Assembly (NCBI RefSeq): GCF_029094545.1
Contig: NZ_CP117835.1
Location: forward strand, 1,964,001 to 2,028,000
Source: Alkalihalophilus pseudofirmus
Lineage (GTDB): Bacteria; Bacillota; Bacilli; Bacillales; Bacillaceae_D
Length of the DNA stretch: 64,000 bases
Reading direction: 5' to 3'
Of this stretch, positions 43,702-52,424 are shown one piece after another. The notes under the pieces were generated by a model. The model had not been told where the DNA came from. It ran no database searches and was given only the letters and a program-made list of their open reading frames with translations. Position 1 is the first letter of the stretch; every line of letters begins with the position of its first letter. Position numbers and translations under genes: made by a program.

Positions 43702-43965
43702 AGATATGCTCCTTTTTTGAACATTATCTGTTTGCAGGAAATAACACACCATTAACGATCGTTGAAGTTTTACCTAATATATGGAATTTGATAAAAATTT
43801 TTTTTGGTTTCTCGATTATAAATTGTATAAAAAGTTAAAATAGACCCCTTAGTGATAAATTGAGATAATAATTAACCACAGTAAAGAAGCTTGGATAACC
43901 AAGCTCCTTTCTATTGATTGTTATTAACACTTTATCAATTAATCGGCAGTTAATTTAATTTGAGT

Positions 43966-44418
43966 CTAACATACATTTAAATTGATTCTAATTTTCTCTT
44001 TCCAGTTATTAATTGAGTCTATTGCGTTTACTTCTCCCCCTTTATATATATCCTCAATTGTTATTGACCATTTTCTATAAGTACGTTCTCTCTTCTCATT
44101 CGCAGTTGGATTAGTTATGTTGGTTATGTTTCCTACCATCTCCCGATTCTTTATAAGAATATAATCTGTATCCCACTCACCGTCGTACGCTTCGATGAAC
44201 AAGTTAACGAGTTGATGATAACCATCCTTTGTAAAGTTAGATGGGTGTTGAATCATATAGCAGGAAACAAGCCAAAAATGTAGAGCATATAACTTGGGAT
44301 CGTTATGCTCCCACACCAAGGGAAATTGGAACATCTCATAGCATGAAAGCCAATCTATTTGACTTGCTCCACATTCAATACATTTTCCATTTTCCATTAC
44401 TGTATTGTTATTAACCAC
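43966..44418 (-). CDS. DUF5946-like protein
   Basis: 150 residues. The N-terminal CIECGASQIDWLSCYEMFQ cysteine pair and the following LHFWLVSCYMIQHPSNFTKD block are typical of DUF5946. GTG 44418 has GGGAG upstream. The function is unknown. Confidence 0.7.
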   Translation of the reverse strand: MVNNNTVMENGKCIECGASQIDWLSCYEMFQFPLVWEHNDPKLYALHFWLVSCYMIQHPSNFTKDGYHQLVNLFIEAYDGEWDTDYILIKNREMVGNITNITNPTANEKRERTYRKWSITIEDIYKGGEVNAIDSINNWKEKIRINLNVC

Positions 44419-44520
44419 TTTTAAAGCTCCCGTATAAAACCCTTTTTGTTTAGTTTACACCTTATTAGCTACACTTATTAAGATAGGGGTTACTAATGAG
44501 AAATTAATGGCCTAATACCT

Positions 44521-44582
44521 GTTTTTTATCGATTAAATCCGCTCGACAAAGTTCTATTGGGTTCGGGTGGTGGCAGGCACTA
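44521..44582 (-). repeat. Extragenic repeat, family with 52239 (copy A)
   Basis: On the minus strand: AGTGCCTGCCACCACCCGAA, CC, then AATAGAACTTTGTCGAGCGG and ATCGATAAAAAAC. It aligns along its whole length with 52239-52299 and partly with 51981-52037 and 53486-53505. Confidence 0.8.
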
Positions 44583-44595
44583 GGAACCAAAAAAT

Positions 44596-44620
44596 CCTAA
44601 GCCCTGCAAGAAGGCTTAGG
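44596..44620 (-). terminator. Terminator of the first LXG toxin-immunity unit
   Basis: CCTAAGCC pairs with GGCTTAGG, followed on the minus strand by ATTTTTTGG. It closes the transcript of the toxin at 45129-47003 and the gene after it. Confidence 0.85.
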
Positions 44621-44650
44621 TTTAGGAATTTAGGCGTTGATTGTAGCTTT

Positions 44651-45118
44651 CTACTTATTCATTAATTCAAAATAGGCTTTATATGACTCTTTCGGAATAA
44701 CGCTTTTACTTACAGGTTGACCTTCCCACTTCAATATTGGTTTTCTGATTTCAATGATTTCTTCCACCTCATCAAATGAGATCTCTTTTTTAAACACAAA
44801 TGGTTCATGAATTTGAAAATCGTAATGTTTAGCCTGCTCCGGATTAAAACTAATTAGTTTGACAGTATTATCTTCAGGAGATACCGAAGAGAATAACTGA
44901 AACTCTTCCCCTTTGAATACCACTAATACCTCAATTTCAAAAGCTAATTCAACGTCTTCTTCACTTAACTGCTTAATAAAGATATCATTATGTTTATTTC
45001 CCGCAATATCAATTAATTCTTTAAAGCCTTCTTCTTTGACATTACTTCTCAACCTGAGGTTACCATCGCGAACATTTAAAGGATAAACATTACCCTTATA
45101 TATTGCAAACCTACTCAT
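44651..45118 (-). CDS. Putative immunity protein for the first LXG toxin
   Basis: 155 residues, acidic, beta-rich (SRFAIYKGNVYPLNVRDGNL; ELAFEIEVLVVFKGEEFQL), with no signal peptide and no recognised family. It starts 10 bases after the toxin stop and shares its terminator, the standard place of the cognate immunity gene. The role is inferred from position. Confidence 0.65.
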   Translation of the reverse strand: MSRFAIYKGNVYPLNVRDGNLRLRSNVKEEGFKELIDIAGNKHNDIFIKQLSEEDVELAFEIEVLVVFKGEEFQLFSSVSPEDNTVKLISFNPEQAKHYDFQIHEPFVFKKEISFDEVEEIIEIRKPILKWEGQPVSKSVIPKESYKAYFELMNK

Positions 45119-45128
45119 ATATTTCTCC

Positions 45129-47003
45129 TCACTTTCTAGGAATCCAAGAATTTAGATCACCATCATAAATTAAGGTGGTAGATGTATCTCCAGTATTACT
45201 ACTTTTTATTTTCATTAAATCGCCATCTTGAAAATTCCTTGTCCCATGAAAATACTCAGGGAGAACAACATTTTCACTTCCAGTAAACCCTCTACCTGTA
45301 TAGGGGTAATTTTCTGGAGAAGTATTCCAATTCGGAATCTCGACTTTGCTATTATCATTTAACCTATATTCAATGACCCCATAGAATTTATCTGGAGCTC
45401 CATTTGAACTTGAGATTCCATCAACACCATTTGTAAGTTTATAAGGAGAATTATTGTAATCTAATCGAGCCCCCTCATAATTATCTTTTAATGTTCTAAG
45501 GTTGCTTGAATGCTCTTTAACAGCTGTAAAGCCTCTTACTCCCGTGTACTCATTATACACGTATTTATAAATATCTCTTTGTGGGATTACTTTAGCCATA
45601 GGAGTATTTTTTGACGGAATTCCTATCTGCTCTCTAACAGAATCTACTATTCTTCTTTCAGCACTTGATAAGACTCTATCTGGATGAAGTAACTGCATAA
45701 ACTCATCAACAGTAAGCCCGTTTTGAGTAATGACTTTCTGAATACTTTCACTTGTTTTAGTCTGATTTACACTATTAGTTTTTAGCTCTTTTTTCGATGA
45801 ACTTACTTTTTGAACTGGAGGTGTAGTCGCTGAATTTCTTAATCCCTGGCCCAAAGCTCCTCCACCTAATAAAGATGCAAGTCCTATGCTATTAAGCCAG
45901 TGTTCTGCTGAGTAGGCTTCATTTGGTTTAACTGATTGCTCAACCATGCCTGTTATTCCGGAAGAAGTCCAATTTAAGACAGAGGCCATAGAAGGGTTTT
46001 CTTTCATATCATTATAACGATCTTTATACCCACTCCAGACACCATCAACTAACCCAAATGATATATAATTCCCGAAATCAGTAAAGGAACCCCACTTCTT
46101 TTCGCTTCTTTCTTTCATACCGCTCCATGCCATAGAACCTATTTCTTTAAAACTATCTCTAGACTTTGCAATTGGATTTTTTGTAGCTTTCTCACTATCT
46201 GCTCGGTAATTATTTAATCTATTACAAGATGGATTGGTCCAATAGTTAAATTGTATTAGTTGGTGCCACTCAGCATATAAAGGTAATGCGTTATTTAAAT
46301 AGCTGTTGGAGCTAAATGGCAGGTTCATATTCCTTTGGGCCAGCTTATTCATTAAAAGCATATGAGAGGAATGATTGATCATCAGATTGATCGGCCCTTG
46401 GTTCAGACCAGCTCCTCCCTTAAATATAGCCTGAATCTCCTTGATATAGGATTGCATCACATGGGTATCAGCTTCAACTGAACTTAGTGCTACAGACTGC
46501 TCATAATCAAATTGATGCAGCTGCTCAAGCGTTTGGTCTTTTTCTTGCTTGGCTTTTTGTACATATTGCCTGACTTCATCGTCTTGCAGCGGCTTTAAGT
46601 AGACGATGTCTTGTACCTTTTGCATGGTCGCATTCGTTTGGTTGGTGAGTGCGGTTGTGACGAGCTCAAGCTGCTTTAGGCCGTTGTCGACTTCTTGTTC
46701 AAGGAAGCTCTCTTGAATTCTTCCGTTTGATGCTGGTTCAAGTGCTTGCAGCGAGGACTTCATTTGCATAAGAAGCTGCTCATATTGTGCGAGGGTTCCG
46801 GTTAAGTAATGGATAAACGGGAGATGGCATTCCTGATAGAAACGACGAATGGCCGTCCCTCCCTCTCCTTTTAAGGAGTCACTTAAACGGACGATACCCA
46901 TTACGGATGTTTCAATTTGTTTAAGCTGTTCTTGCTGGTGTTCGATCTTTGTTTTTATTTCATCTATTCCACTATGTAAGCCAGACACGTCTAATGTTTT
47001 CAT
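45129..47003 (-). CDS. LXG-domain polymorphic toxin with unrecognised C-terminal domain
   Basis: 624 residues. The N-terminal LXG domain (about 1-230; begins MKTLDVSGLHSGIDEIKTK) targets the protein to the type VII secretion system. A linker follows, then a C-terminal region of about 170 residues (KVIPQRDIYKYVYNEYTGVR; SSSNGAPDKFYGVIEYRLND; YTGRGFTGSENVVLPEYFHG) that should be the toxin, which I cannot assign to a nuclease, ADP-ribosyltransferase or other class. The first 230 residues and about 100 bases of upstream DNA are nearly the same as in the toxin at 54721-56604. Confidence 0.85.
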   Translation of the reverse strand: MKTLDVSGLHSGIDEIKTKIEHQQEQLKQIETSVMGIVRLSDSLKGEGGTAIRRFYQECHLPFIHYLTGTLAQYEQLLMQMKSSLQALEPASNGRIQESFLEQEVDNGLKQLELVTTALTNQTNATMQKVQDIVYLKPLQDDEVRQYVQKAKQEKDQTLEQLHQFDYEQSVALSSVEADTHVMQSYIKEIQAIFKGGAGLNQGPINLMINHSSHMLLMNKLAQRNMNLPFSSNSYLNNALPLYAEWHQLIQFNYWTNPSCNRLNNYRADSEKATKNPIAKSRDSFKEIGSMAWSGMKERSEKKWGSFTDFGNYISFGLVDGVWSGYKDRYNDMKENPSMASVLNWTSSGITGMVEQSVKPNEAYSAEHWLNSIGLASLLGGGALGQGLRNSATTPPVQKVSSSKKELKTNSVNQTKTSESIQKVITQNGLTVDEFMQLLHPDRVLSSAERRIVDSVREQIGIPSKNTPMAKVIPQRDIYKYVYNEYTGVRGFTAVKEHSSNLRTLKDNYEGARLDYNNSPYKLTNGVDGISSSNGAPDKFYGVIEYRLNDNSKVEIPNWNTSPENYPYTGRGFTGSENVVLPEYFHGTRNFQDGDLMKIKSSNTGDTSTTLIYDGDLNSWIPRK

Positions 47004-47102
47004 ACATCACCTCTATTAAGCCAATAGGAATTCTTTACCTATTATCTTAGTACATTCGACATCTGGATAAAATAGGAATATATGAGGATATTGGTAGAAT
47101 GA
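46310..47102 (-). repeat. LXG direct repeat, copy 1
   Basis: It spans the LXG-coding part and about 100 bases of upstream DNA. It is nearly identical by eye to 55911-56704 in the same orientation, about 9.6 kb away. Confidence 0.9.
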
Positions 47103-47159
47103 GAAGTTAACAGACGTCACCTTATATGTAGACTACACAGTCACCTATACTTGAACCTT

Positions 47160-47591
47160 TCAATACCCCCAGTCATCAACTCTCCACTTATCATCTTTGT
47201 CATCCCTTATTAATATCCACTTCCAATTCGTTTCGGTTGAGTTCGGCTCGAAACTGCCATCACCCCCGAATGCATTCACATTAAAGTTAGACAAAAGCAC
47301 AATCACATTTTCTGCCTCAATACCGTTTGAAGAACCATTACCATATGTCAAATAGTCTTGAATAAATTCATTTGATTTATTTTCTTCATACCATAGTTCT
47401 GTCAACTCACATCCTCTAAATCCCTTGAACTTTCACTGGACAGTGACTGATGCATCAGTTATTTCCTCATCAGTAAACTTGACCGACGCTTCGATGATTA
47501 CTTGCACATTTTTGGTCTTACCAGATTGGGTGTTATATAGTAATGAAAATGCAAAGACGACGACGCTAATAATAAAGATTGTTTTTTTCAT
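47160..47591 (-). pseudogene. DUF4829-like lipoprotein/immunity-type gene with an in-frame TGA
   Basis: ATG 47591 (AAGGGGA site) opens a frame with a hydrophobic leader KKTIFIISVVVFAFSLLYN. The frame meets TGA at 47433-47435 after residue 52 and continues as KFKGFRGCELTELWYEENKS to WRVDDWGY at the end. The ending and the ELWYEENKS block are typical of DUF4829 proteins. With a Trp codon in place of TGA it would be 143 residues. It was probably an orphan gene of the toxin region. Confidence 0.75.
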
Positions 47592-47683
47592 GTTCAATCC
47601 CCTTAAATTTTATTCTAGACTTGACGATTACCTAGCGACGTTTATTAAACCACACAGCAAGATTCAACTTAAGAGGAAATTTG

Positions 47684-48150
47684 CTATGGGAGTTCATGTA
47701 GGAATACAACCTTAATAATTCTCGCATTGATAAATGGTTGGGGGTTCCTTAAATCACCAAAATATTCCAATTCCCATTTCTGTGTTTCGATTACCTGTTT
47801 GCTTAGGGGTTTTTCCCATCCAGGGTATACTCTAATCGCCATTTTTCCTTTTGTAGTTGGTGTTTTAATGATATTTTGTTCTATAAGGACTTCTTTTGGG
47901 AAAACAAATTGTCCGAAGTTATTCTCTTTAGTGAAGGTATTGATAACCAATAAGTCAGTAGCCTTTTCATTTGAAAAAGCTTGGTTTTTTGATTCCTATC
48001 TTTTTGCCAAAAAGCAACAAACTGCCCTAGCTTATTAGGTGTTATCTTTGCGACTCTAAATCTAACCGATTTCGAGTTGAGTTGAAATCTGCCTGCCCCT
48101 TAATCTGGATTTTTGCTGACATATGTTAGCGCCTCATAAAATTCATTCAC
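47684..48150 (-). pseudogene. MepB-family protein, broken by TAA and a frameshift
   Basis: The C-terminal 88 codons are clear MepB: NNFGQFVFPKEVLIEQNIIK, KGKMAIRVYPGWEKPLSKQ and TQKWELEYFGDL. The N-terminal half is present upstream (FYEALTYVSKNPD, then LNSKSVRFRVAKITPNKLGQ with FVAFWQKDRNQK). It carries an in-frame TAA after the first block and needs one extra A in the A6 run near 47980-47990 to join the second half. Two independent lesions make it a pseudogene. Confidence 0.8.
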
Positions 48151-48229
48151 TGATTCTACCTCTCCCTCATTTCTTAATAGTATCCTTCCTTCTAAAGAGG
48201 AATGTTTGGAACCTCATAGCCAGCATAGA

Positions 48230-48601
48230 TTATTTGATAAGCAACCTCTTAGCAAGGACCCATCCGTTTAATCCGTATGAAGCTTGAACTTGGTAGTAGG
48301 TATAGTTGTTTTGTTTAATATATCTTACTAATTCTTTGATATTCTCATAATTCATAGGCCACGAATAATCTTTCGACCTATGTAACAATTCTTTATTCTT
48401 ACTGGCAAATAAATGAACGTCTTCTTCAACGATATCTAACAGTATGCTGTTTGGAAGTTGGTCTTCAAAATGAAAAGTAAAAAGATCTTCGAATATAATT
48501 TTCACATTCTTTTCTTCTTCATCTAAAACGTTTATTTCTAGCCTAGAACGTTCAAAGTCTACTTGGTAATTTAATAACTTACAATCATGAACAGTGCTCA
48601 T
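48230..48601 (-). CDS. Uncharacterised immunity-type protein
   Basis: 123 residues starting MSTVHDCKLLNYQVDFERSR, soluble, acidic, with a C-terminal YYQVQASYGLNGWVLAKRL. GAAGGAG lies 8 bases before the ATG. It follows the frameshifted gene at 48620-48900 in the same direction. Its place between two LXG toxins suggests an orphan immunity gene. No family was recognised. Confidence 0.55.
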   Translation of the reverse strand: MSTVHDCKLLNYQVDFERSRLEINVLDEEEKNVKIIFEDLFTFHFEDQLPNSILLDIVEEDVHLFASKNKELLHRSKDYSWPMNYENIKELVRYIKQNNYTYYQVQASYGLNGWVLAKRLLIK

Positions 48602-48619
48602 TAGTTATACTCCTTCATC

Positions 48620-48900
48620 CTACTTAAGCATAAATTCTAATTTATCTAATTCTACTAGGAAAGGATCTTTGTAACTTTCAACAAGGTTGGTCTCCAGATC
48701 TGCACGAAGAGCTCCTTTGATTGATGTTTTTTTATTGTATCTAGCTCTTGTATTTGTAAGTCTTCTAGTAGCTCCTCTAAACGTTTGATGAGAGTATCAA
48801 GGTAGCCATTGTCGTTCTTTACCCTCTTCTTCTTGGCTAAGTTGAGGACAATATTCGTTCGGACATGTACATCTTTTGTTTTACTAATAGGATTACTCAT
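48620..48900 (-). pseudogene. Small helical protein frameshifted at an A7 tract
   Basis: The reading frame from ATG 48900 gives a helical protein (KKKRVKNDNGYLDTLIKRLE; ELLEDLQIQELDTIKK) and then runs into out-of-frame sequence at an A7 run near 48729-48735. One added A restores TSIKGALRADLETNLVESYK and DPFLVELDKLEFMLK, ending at 48620 just before the ribosome site of the next gene. The restored protein is about 93 residues. The shift is either real or a homopolymer sequencing error. Confidence 0.65.
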
Positions 48901-49040
48901 TTATTATCACCACGATTAAGTTGTTTAGTATGTATATGTTATATTTGAAAATTCTCTTCAAAGTGTCATTCTCCATCTATCTTATAACACTTACTAAGAT
49001 TTAATAGATATGTTAGAGTTTACTAATAGGAAGTGATAAG

Positions 49041-49247
49041 ATGTTTCAAAAGATAAATCATAACGGGCGTGGATTTAAGGTCGCTTTCAGTATCCAAACG
49101 GTGTTAATCGTTCTGCTATTTGTCAATCATTTTACAGGAGCGGAAGGTTTTATTGAAGCCGTGGTTTTTTATGGAGTTGTACTTATGTTCTTTGTACTGG
49201 CCTACCTAACCTATAAAGATCAATCGAAGGCTGGCAAGCAGGGGTAA
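49041..49247 (+). CDS. Small two-helix membrane protein
   Basis: 68 residues with helices FSIQTVLIVLLFVNHF and AVVFYGVVLMFFVLAYL, and a basic tail. AGGAAGTGAT precedes the ATG. It is an isolated plus-strand gene with no known family. Confidence 0.6.
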   Translation: MFQKINHNGRGFKVAFSIQTVLIVLLFVNHFTGAEGFIEAVVFYGVVLMFFVLAYLTYKDQSKAGKQG

Positions 49248-49382
49248 TAAACTCATCCTAGTTAAATGATTAGTTACTAGTCATTTATAAGTTATTACTT
49301 TTAATACATATTGCTTTTCTAGCTTATATACATTTATAAGTAATTTAATTACTTAATTACATGTCAAGTAAGGTGTGATTGT

Positions 49383-49796
49383 ATGAGCATACCATCTAAA
49401 AAAGATTTTATTATAGGTAGTTTGATTTGGGCTGTACTCCTTATCTTCATTTGGATTCTTTATCGTTCTCTATTTGTTGACTTTAGTATGGTGGGAGTTA
49501 TAGGAATGGTTATTATCATAAGCTTATTTTGTGCTAAATGGTTTAATACACGCTATATAATTACCCATAGAACATTAAAAATAATCTCAGGCATTTCGCA
49601 CAATTCAATAGATATTGAAGATATTAACTCAATTTCTCATACCAAAAATATTTTGATAGCGCCAGCACTCTCCATTGAACGAATTGAAATTAAGTACAAA
49701 CAATACGAAACAGTATATATTTCACCAAAACACACGGACAATTTTATGCAAGAATTGCTGAAAAGGAAACCCTCTATTAAAGTAGGTGTGAAGTAA
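49383..49796 (+). CDS. Bacterial PH-domain membrane protein (DUF1200-like)
   Basis: 137 residues: two N-terminal helices (IIGSLIWAVLLIFIWILY; VGVIGMVIIISLFCAKWF) and a PH-like domain with TRYIITHRTLKIISGISHNS, SIDIEDINSISHTKN and ERIEIKYKQYETVYISPKH, the pattern of the DUF1200/YyaB-like family. The function is unknown. It is preceded by AAGGTGTG. Confidence 0.75.
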   Translation: MSIPSKKDFIIGSLIWAVLLIFIWILYRSLFVDFSMVGVIGMVIIISLFCAKWFNTRYIITHRTLKIISGISHNSIDIEDINSISHTKNILIAPALSIERIEIKYKQYETVYISPKHTDNFMQELLKRKPSIKVGVK

Positions 49797-49981
49797 AATT
49801 TTTACAATTTCATTTGAATTATTAATTAGCTGGATGCTTCAACAAATTTACTAATTGACAAAACCTCCCCGATTGGAAGGCTATGTTAAGTACTTATTCT
49901 ACTGCTAGAATACCTTCTAAAGTACTTCACTAAGCCAAACTTAGCAGTCAATATTCCAATGAGTAAAACGCTTGTTTGGTA

Positions 49982-50968
49982 CTAACAAGAACTCCTTTTT
50001 ATGAATTCCCCCTTGTATACCTTTTTAATAGGTCCCCTCTCCCCTTCATTCATTTTATTCAGGATGTGGGTGATTACGTCATTAGACATCTCCTCAATTC
50101 TATTACGAATAGTAGAAATTTGAGGGCTAGTAACTAGAGTAATAGGGTGATCGTCAAAGCCGATAATAGATAGTTGATTCGGGATGTCTATGTTGTTTCT
50201 TAATGCAGAACTAATTAATCCAGCTGCTACAAAGTCACTGCCTGTCAATATGCCCTCAAATGGAAGTCCCTCCTTAAAAATTTTCTCACCTAATTCAATC
50301 CCATCCTCAATCCCACATACTTTATCAAAAACAAATTGTTCCGTGAAAGGTAAACCCTTATTATTGTGAGCTGAACGGAATCCTTTCAGTCTAGCTTGTT
50401 GCAGAGGTGAGGTAAGATTGTCTGAACAAAAAGCTAATGTTGTAAGGCCTTTATCTAAAAGATAGGTGGTTGCTTCCATCATAACTTCTTCCTCATTTAT
50501 ACAGAACACATCAAAATAATTACCGGAAAAATCCTCATTACAAGCAACTAGTAATCTATTTTTTGTGTATTTAGCGATTTCTTCCTCTGTTAATAAAGAC
50601 GAAGCCAAGATAATCGCATCATATTCATTTTTTTGAAGTTGAATATAAATGTCTTCCTCTGTTTTTTTGTTTGCGAGAGTTTGATGTATGACTGTTTTAA
50701 ATCCTTTTTTGGTACAAGCAACGGATAGGTAATGAACAAGCTGGCTGAAGTATGGATGATCTATGCTTGGAGTGATAATGGCTATACATTTTGTATGTTT
50801 ATAACGGAATTGTGTAGCTAGTGAATTGGGAACAAACTGATGTTCTTGCATCACTCTTAGTACTTTTTCTCTGGTTTTTGCGGATACATGGGGATGGTTA
50901 GAAACCACTCGAGATACGGTTGATTTAGAAACCCCGCTCATCCTTGCAATATCATATATGGTAACCAT
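49982..50968 (-). CDS. LacI-family regulator, NtdR-like by context
   Basis: 328 residues. The N-terminal LacI HTH reads VTIYDIARMSGVSKSTVSRV with a VPNSLA hinge; the periplasmic-binding-protein-like sensor domain carries GFRSAHNNKG, ILTGSDFVAAGL and LSIIGFDDHPI. It is divergent from an NtdB-like phosphatase gene whose promoter spacer contains a palindrome. In B. subtilis, NtdR (LacI family) controls ntdABC for kanosamine synthesis, so this is probably its counterpart, perhaps responding to a sugar phosphate or kanosamine-like compound. Confidence 0.85.
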   Translation of the reverse strand: MVTIYDIARMSGVSKSTVSRVVSNHPHVSAKTREKVLRVMQEHQFVPNSLATQFRYKHTKCIAIITPSIDHPYFSQLVHYLSVACTKKGFKTVIHQTLANKKTEEDIYIQLQKNEYDAIILASSLLTEEEIAKYTKNRLLVACNEDFSGNYFDVFCINEEEVMMEATTYLLDKGLTTLAFCSDNLTSPLQQARLKGFRSAHNNKGLPFTEQFVFDKVCGIEDGIELGEKIFKEGLPFEGILTGSDFVAAGLISSALRNNIDIPNQLSIIGFDDHPITLVTSPQISTIRNRIEEMSNDVITHILNKMNEGERGPIKKVYKGEFIKRSSC

Positions 50969-50988
50969 TTTTCACCTCAAAAAAAGTA

Positions 50989-51017
50989 TTGACCTGGGAC
51001 CAATCCCAGCGTATATA
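50989..51017 (+). promoter_or_regulatory. Sigma-A promoter with LacI-type operator in the spacer
   Basis: TTGACC (50989-50994) and TATATA (51012-51017) are 17 bases apart. The palindrome CTGGGACCAATCCCAG (50994-51009) fills the spacer, so a bound LacI-type repressor would block polymerase. It drives the phosphatase gene. Confidence 0.75.
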
Positions 51018-51044
51018 TTGAAAAAAAATAAAGGAGCTGTCTAA

Positions 51045-51887
51045 ATGAATGTTCAATTTAATAAACCTTTCTCAAATGATTATAAAGCAAAGTATATTAT
51101 CTTTTTTGATTTTGATGAAACCTATTTCCCGCATGAATGTACGGATGAACTATTATCTCATTTAAAAGAATTAGAAGAGTACTTGCAGAAGTTGGTTCAT
51201 GAACACTATGTAAAAGTTGGCTGGGTAACCGGGAGTGATCTACTTCAAGTCGCTTATAAAATGAAGCGGGCTAATCTATCATTTAGTCCGCATTTCATTG
51301 CCAGCAACCTGGGTACAGAGCTTCATCATGTTAATGACAGAGACTTACTGTTTAATAAAGAATGGGGTGATAGGTTAATCAAAAGTGGCTTTTCACACTC
51401 GATCGTCACAGATATTGTAACTGAACTCTATAATGTTTATCATATAAAGCTTGTGGAGCAGACTCAATTAGGACAAAAAGGATATAAATGTAATTATTAT
51501 TATTTTTGGAAGTCACATGCTCAAAGTCGATATGATTTACGGATTATCAGGCATTTAGCAGCATCTAACGGTTTAGGCATAAATATTAACCGTTGTAACC
51601 CTAAAGCTGGAGACCCAGCAGACGCTTTTGATATTGATTTTATTCCGTTAAATGCTGGAAAAAAAGAAATAGTAACATTTATGACTAGATATTATCAAGT
51701 TCCTTTCACTAACACAATTGCTTTTGGTGATAGCGGCAATGACATAGAGATGTTAAAAGCTGTCGAATATGGTTATCTTTTAGCTAACGCTACAGATGAA
51801 GCAAAGAGCTTACACGCTTCTATTACAAAGGGAACGTATTCTTTAGGTATATTAGAAACGTTGAGGACCTTATTTAGCAATGATTGA
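51045..51887 (+). CDS. NtdB-like HAD sugar phosphatase (kanosamine-6-phosphate phosphatase family)
   Basis: 280 residues, HAD type IIB. Motif I is FDFDETYFPH, motif II GWVTGSD, the lysine motif NAGKKEIVTFM and motif IV IAFGDSGNDIEML. PHFIASNLGTE and NINRCNPKAGDPADAFDIDF match remembered blocks of B. subtilis NtdB (282 residues), which dephosphorylates kanosamine 6-phosphate. No ntdA or ntdC homologue is beside it, so the substrate may differ or come from elsewhere. AAGGAG precedes the ATG; a terminator follows. Confidence 0.82.
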   Translation: MNVQFNKPFSNDYKAKYIIFFDFDETYFPHECTDELLSHLKELEEYLQKLVHEHYVKVGWVTGSDLLQVAYKMKRANLSFSPHFIASNLGTELHHVNDRDLLFNKEWGDRLIKSGFSHSIVTDIVTELYNVYHIKLVEQTQLGQKGYKCNYYYFWKSHAQSRYDLRIIRHLAASNGLGININRCNPKAGDPADAFDIDFIPLNAGKKEIVTFMTRYYQVPFTNTIAFGDSGNDIEMLKAVEYGYLLANATDEAKSLHASITKGTYSLGILETLRTLFSND

Positions 51888-51938
51888 TACTATAAATGGG
51901 ATAATAAATTTAGAGTTCACCAACTAGTTAACGTTCAA

Positions 51939-51969
51939 AAGAGCACTTGATGTGAGAATAAGTGCTCTT
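51939..51969 (+). terminator. Terminator of the NtdB-like gene
   Basis: AAGAGCACTT pairs with AAGTGCTCTT around an 11-base loop. The U run is short. Confidence 0.75.
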
Positions 51970-51980
51970 AATAAATAGAG

Positions 51981-52037
51981 CCTGTCACTACCCGTATTTT
52001 GTCGATAATCTTTCGACATTCTTCGAGTAGTGACAGG
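51981..52037. repeat. Extragenic inverted repeat
   Basis: CCTGTCACTAC pairs perfectly with GTAGTGACAGG, with an inner GTCGA/TTCGAC hairpin. The left arm plus CCGTA is repeated at 53486-53505. Confidence 0.85.
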
Positions 52038-52238
52038 TACCTGTAATCATCTCCTACTATCACCGATTGAGTATGTATATTTTATATGAGCAGACAACTC
52101 TTCTTGCTTTTTCAAACATAGTAAGTTCTATTGTCTTTTGTGATTTACCTAAACGTACTTTACAAATGATATATATAATTAATCTTTTTGTACCAAATTT
52201 ATTATGGGAGAACACCTTCCTATCAGGGCCTAATACTC

Positions 52239-52299
52239 GTTTATTATCGAAAATATTCGCTCGACTAAATTCGATTAGGTTCGGGTGGTGCCTGTGAAT
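52239..52299 (-). repeat. Extragenic repeat, family with 44521 (copy B)
   Basis: On the minus strand: ACAGGCACCACCCGAACC, AATCGAATTTAGTCGAGCGA and TTTTCGATAATAAACG. It aligns with copy A at 44521-44582. Confidence 0.8.
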
Positions 52300-52424
52300 T
52301 GCGCCCCCACACTCATACTTATATAAAATACTTCTCAAGAATTCAAACTTTCCATTTCCTTTATATTTATAAAAAGATTATATTTCTATCCTAATTAGTA
52401 AAATATACTTTATGAGGTGATTTT

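Larger units (their letters stand above)
51970..52424. other. Intergenic stretch made largely of repeat elements
   Basis: 455 bases between the NtdB-like and DUF3231 genes. Two extragenic repeats (51981-52037 and 52239-52299) occupy it. Short frames on both strands cover the repeats and have no ribosome site. Confidence 0.6.

Noticed and set aside
43793-43805. AAAA-N5-TTTT ComK box upstream of the XRE and comK genes
   Set aside because: It lies within an A5T8 homopolymer run, so the match has little weight without the second half-box.
52060-52338. 92-codon minus frame and 76-codon plus frame between the NtdB-like and DUF3231 genes
   Set aside because: Both run through the extragenic repeat and lack ribosome sites.
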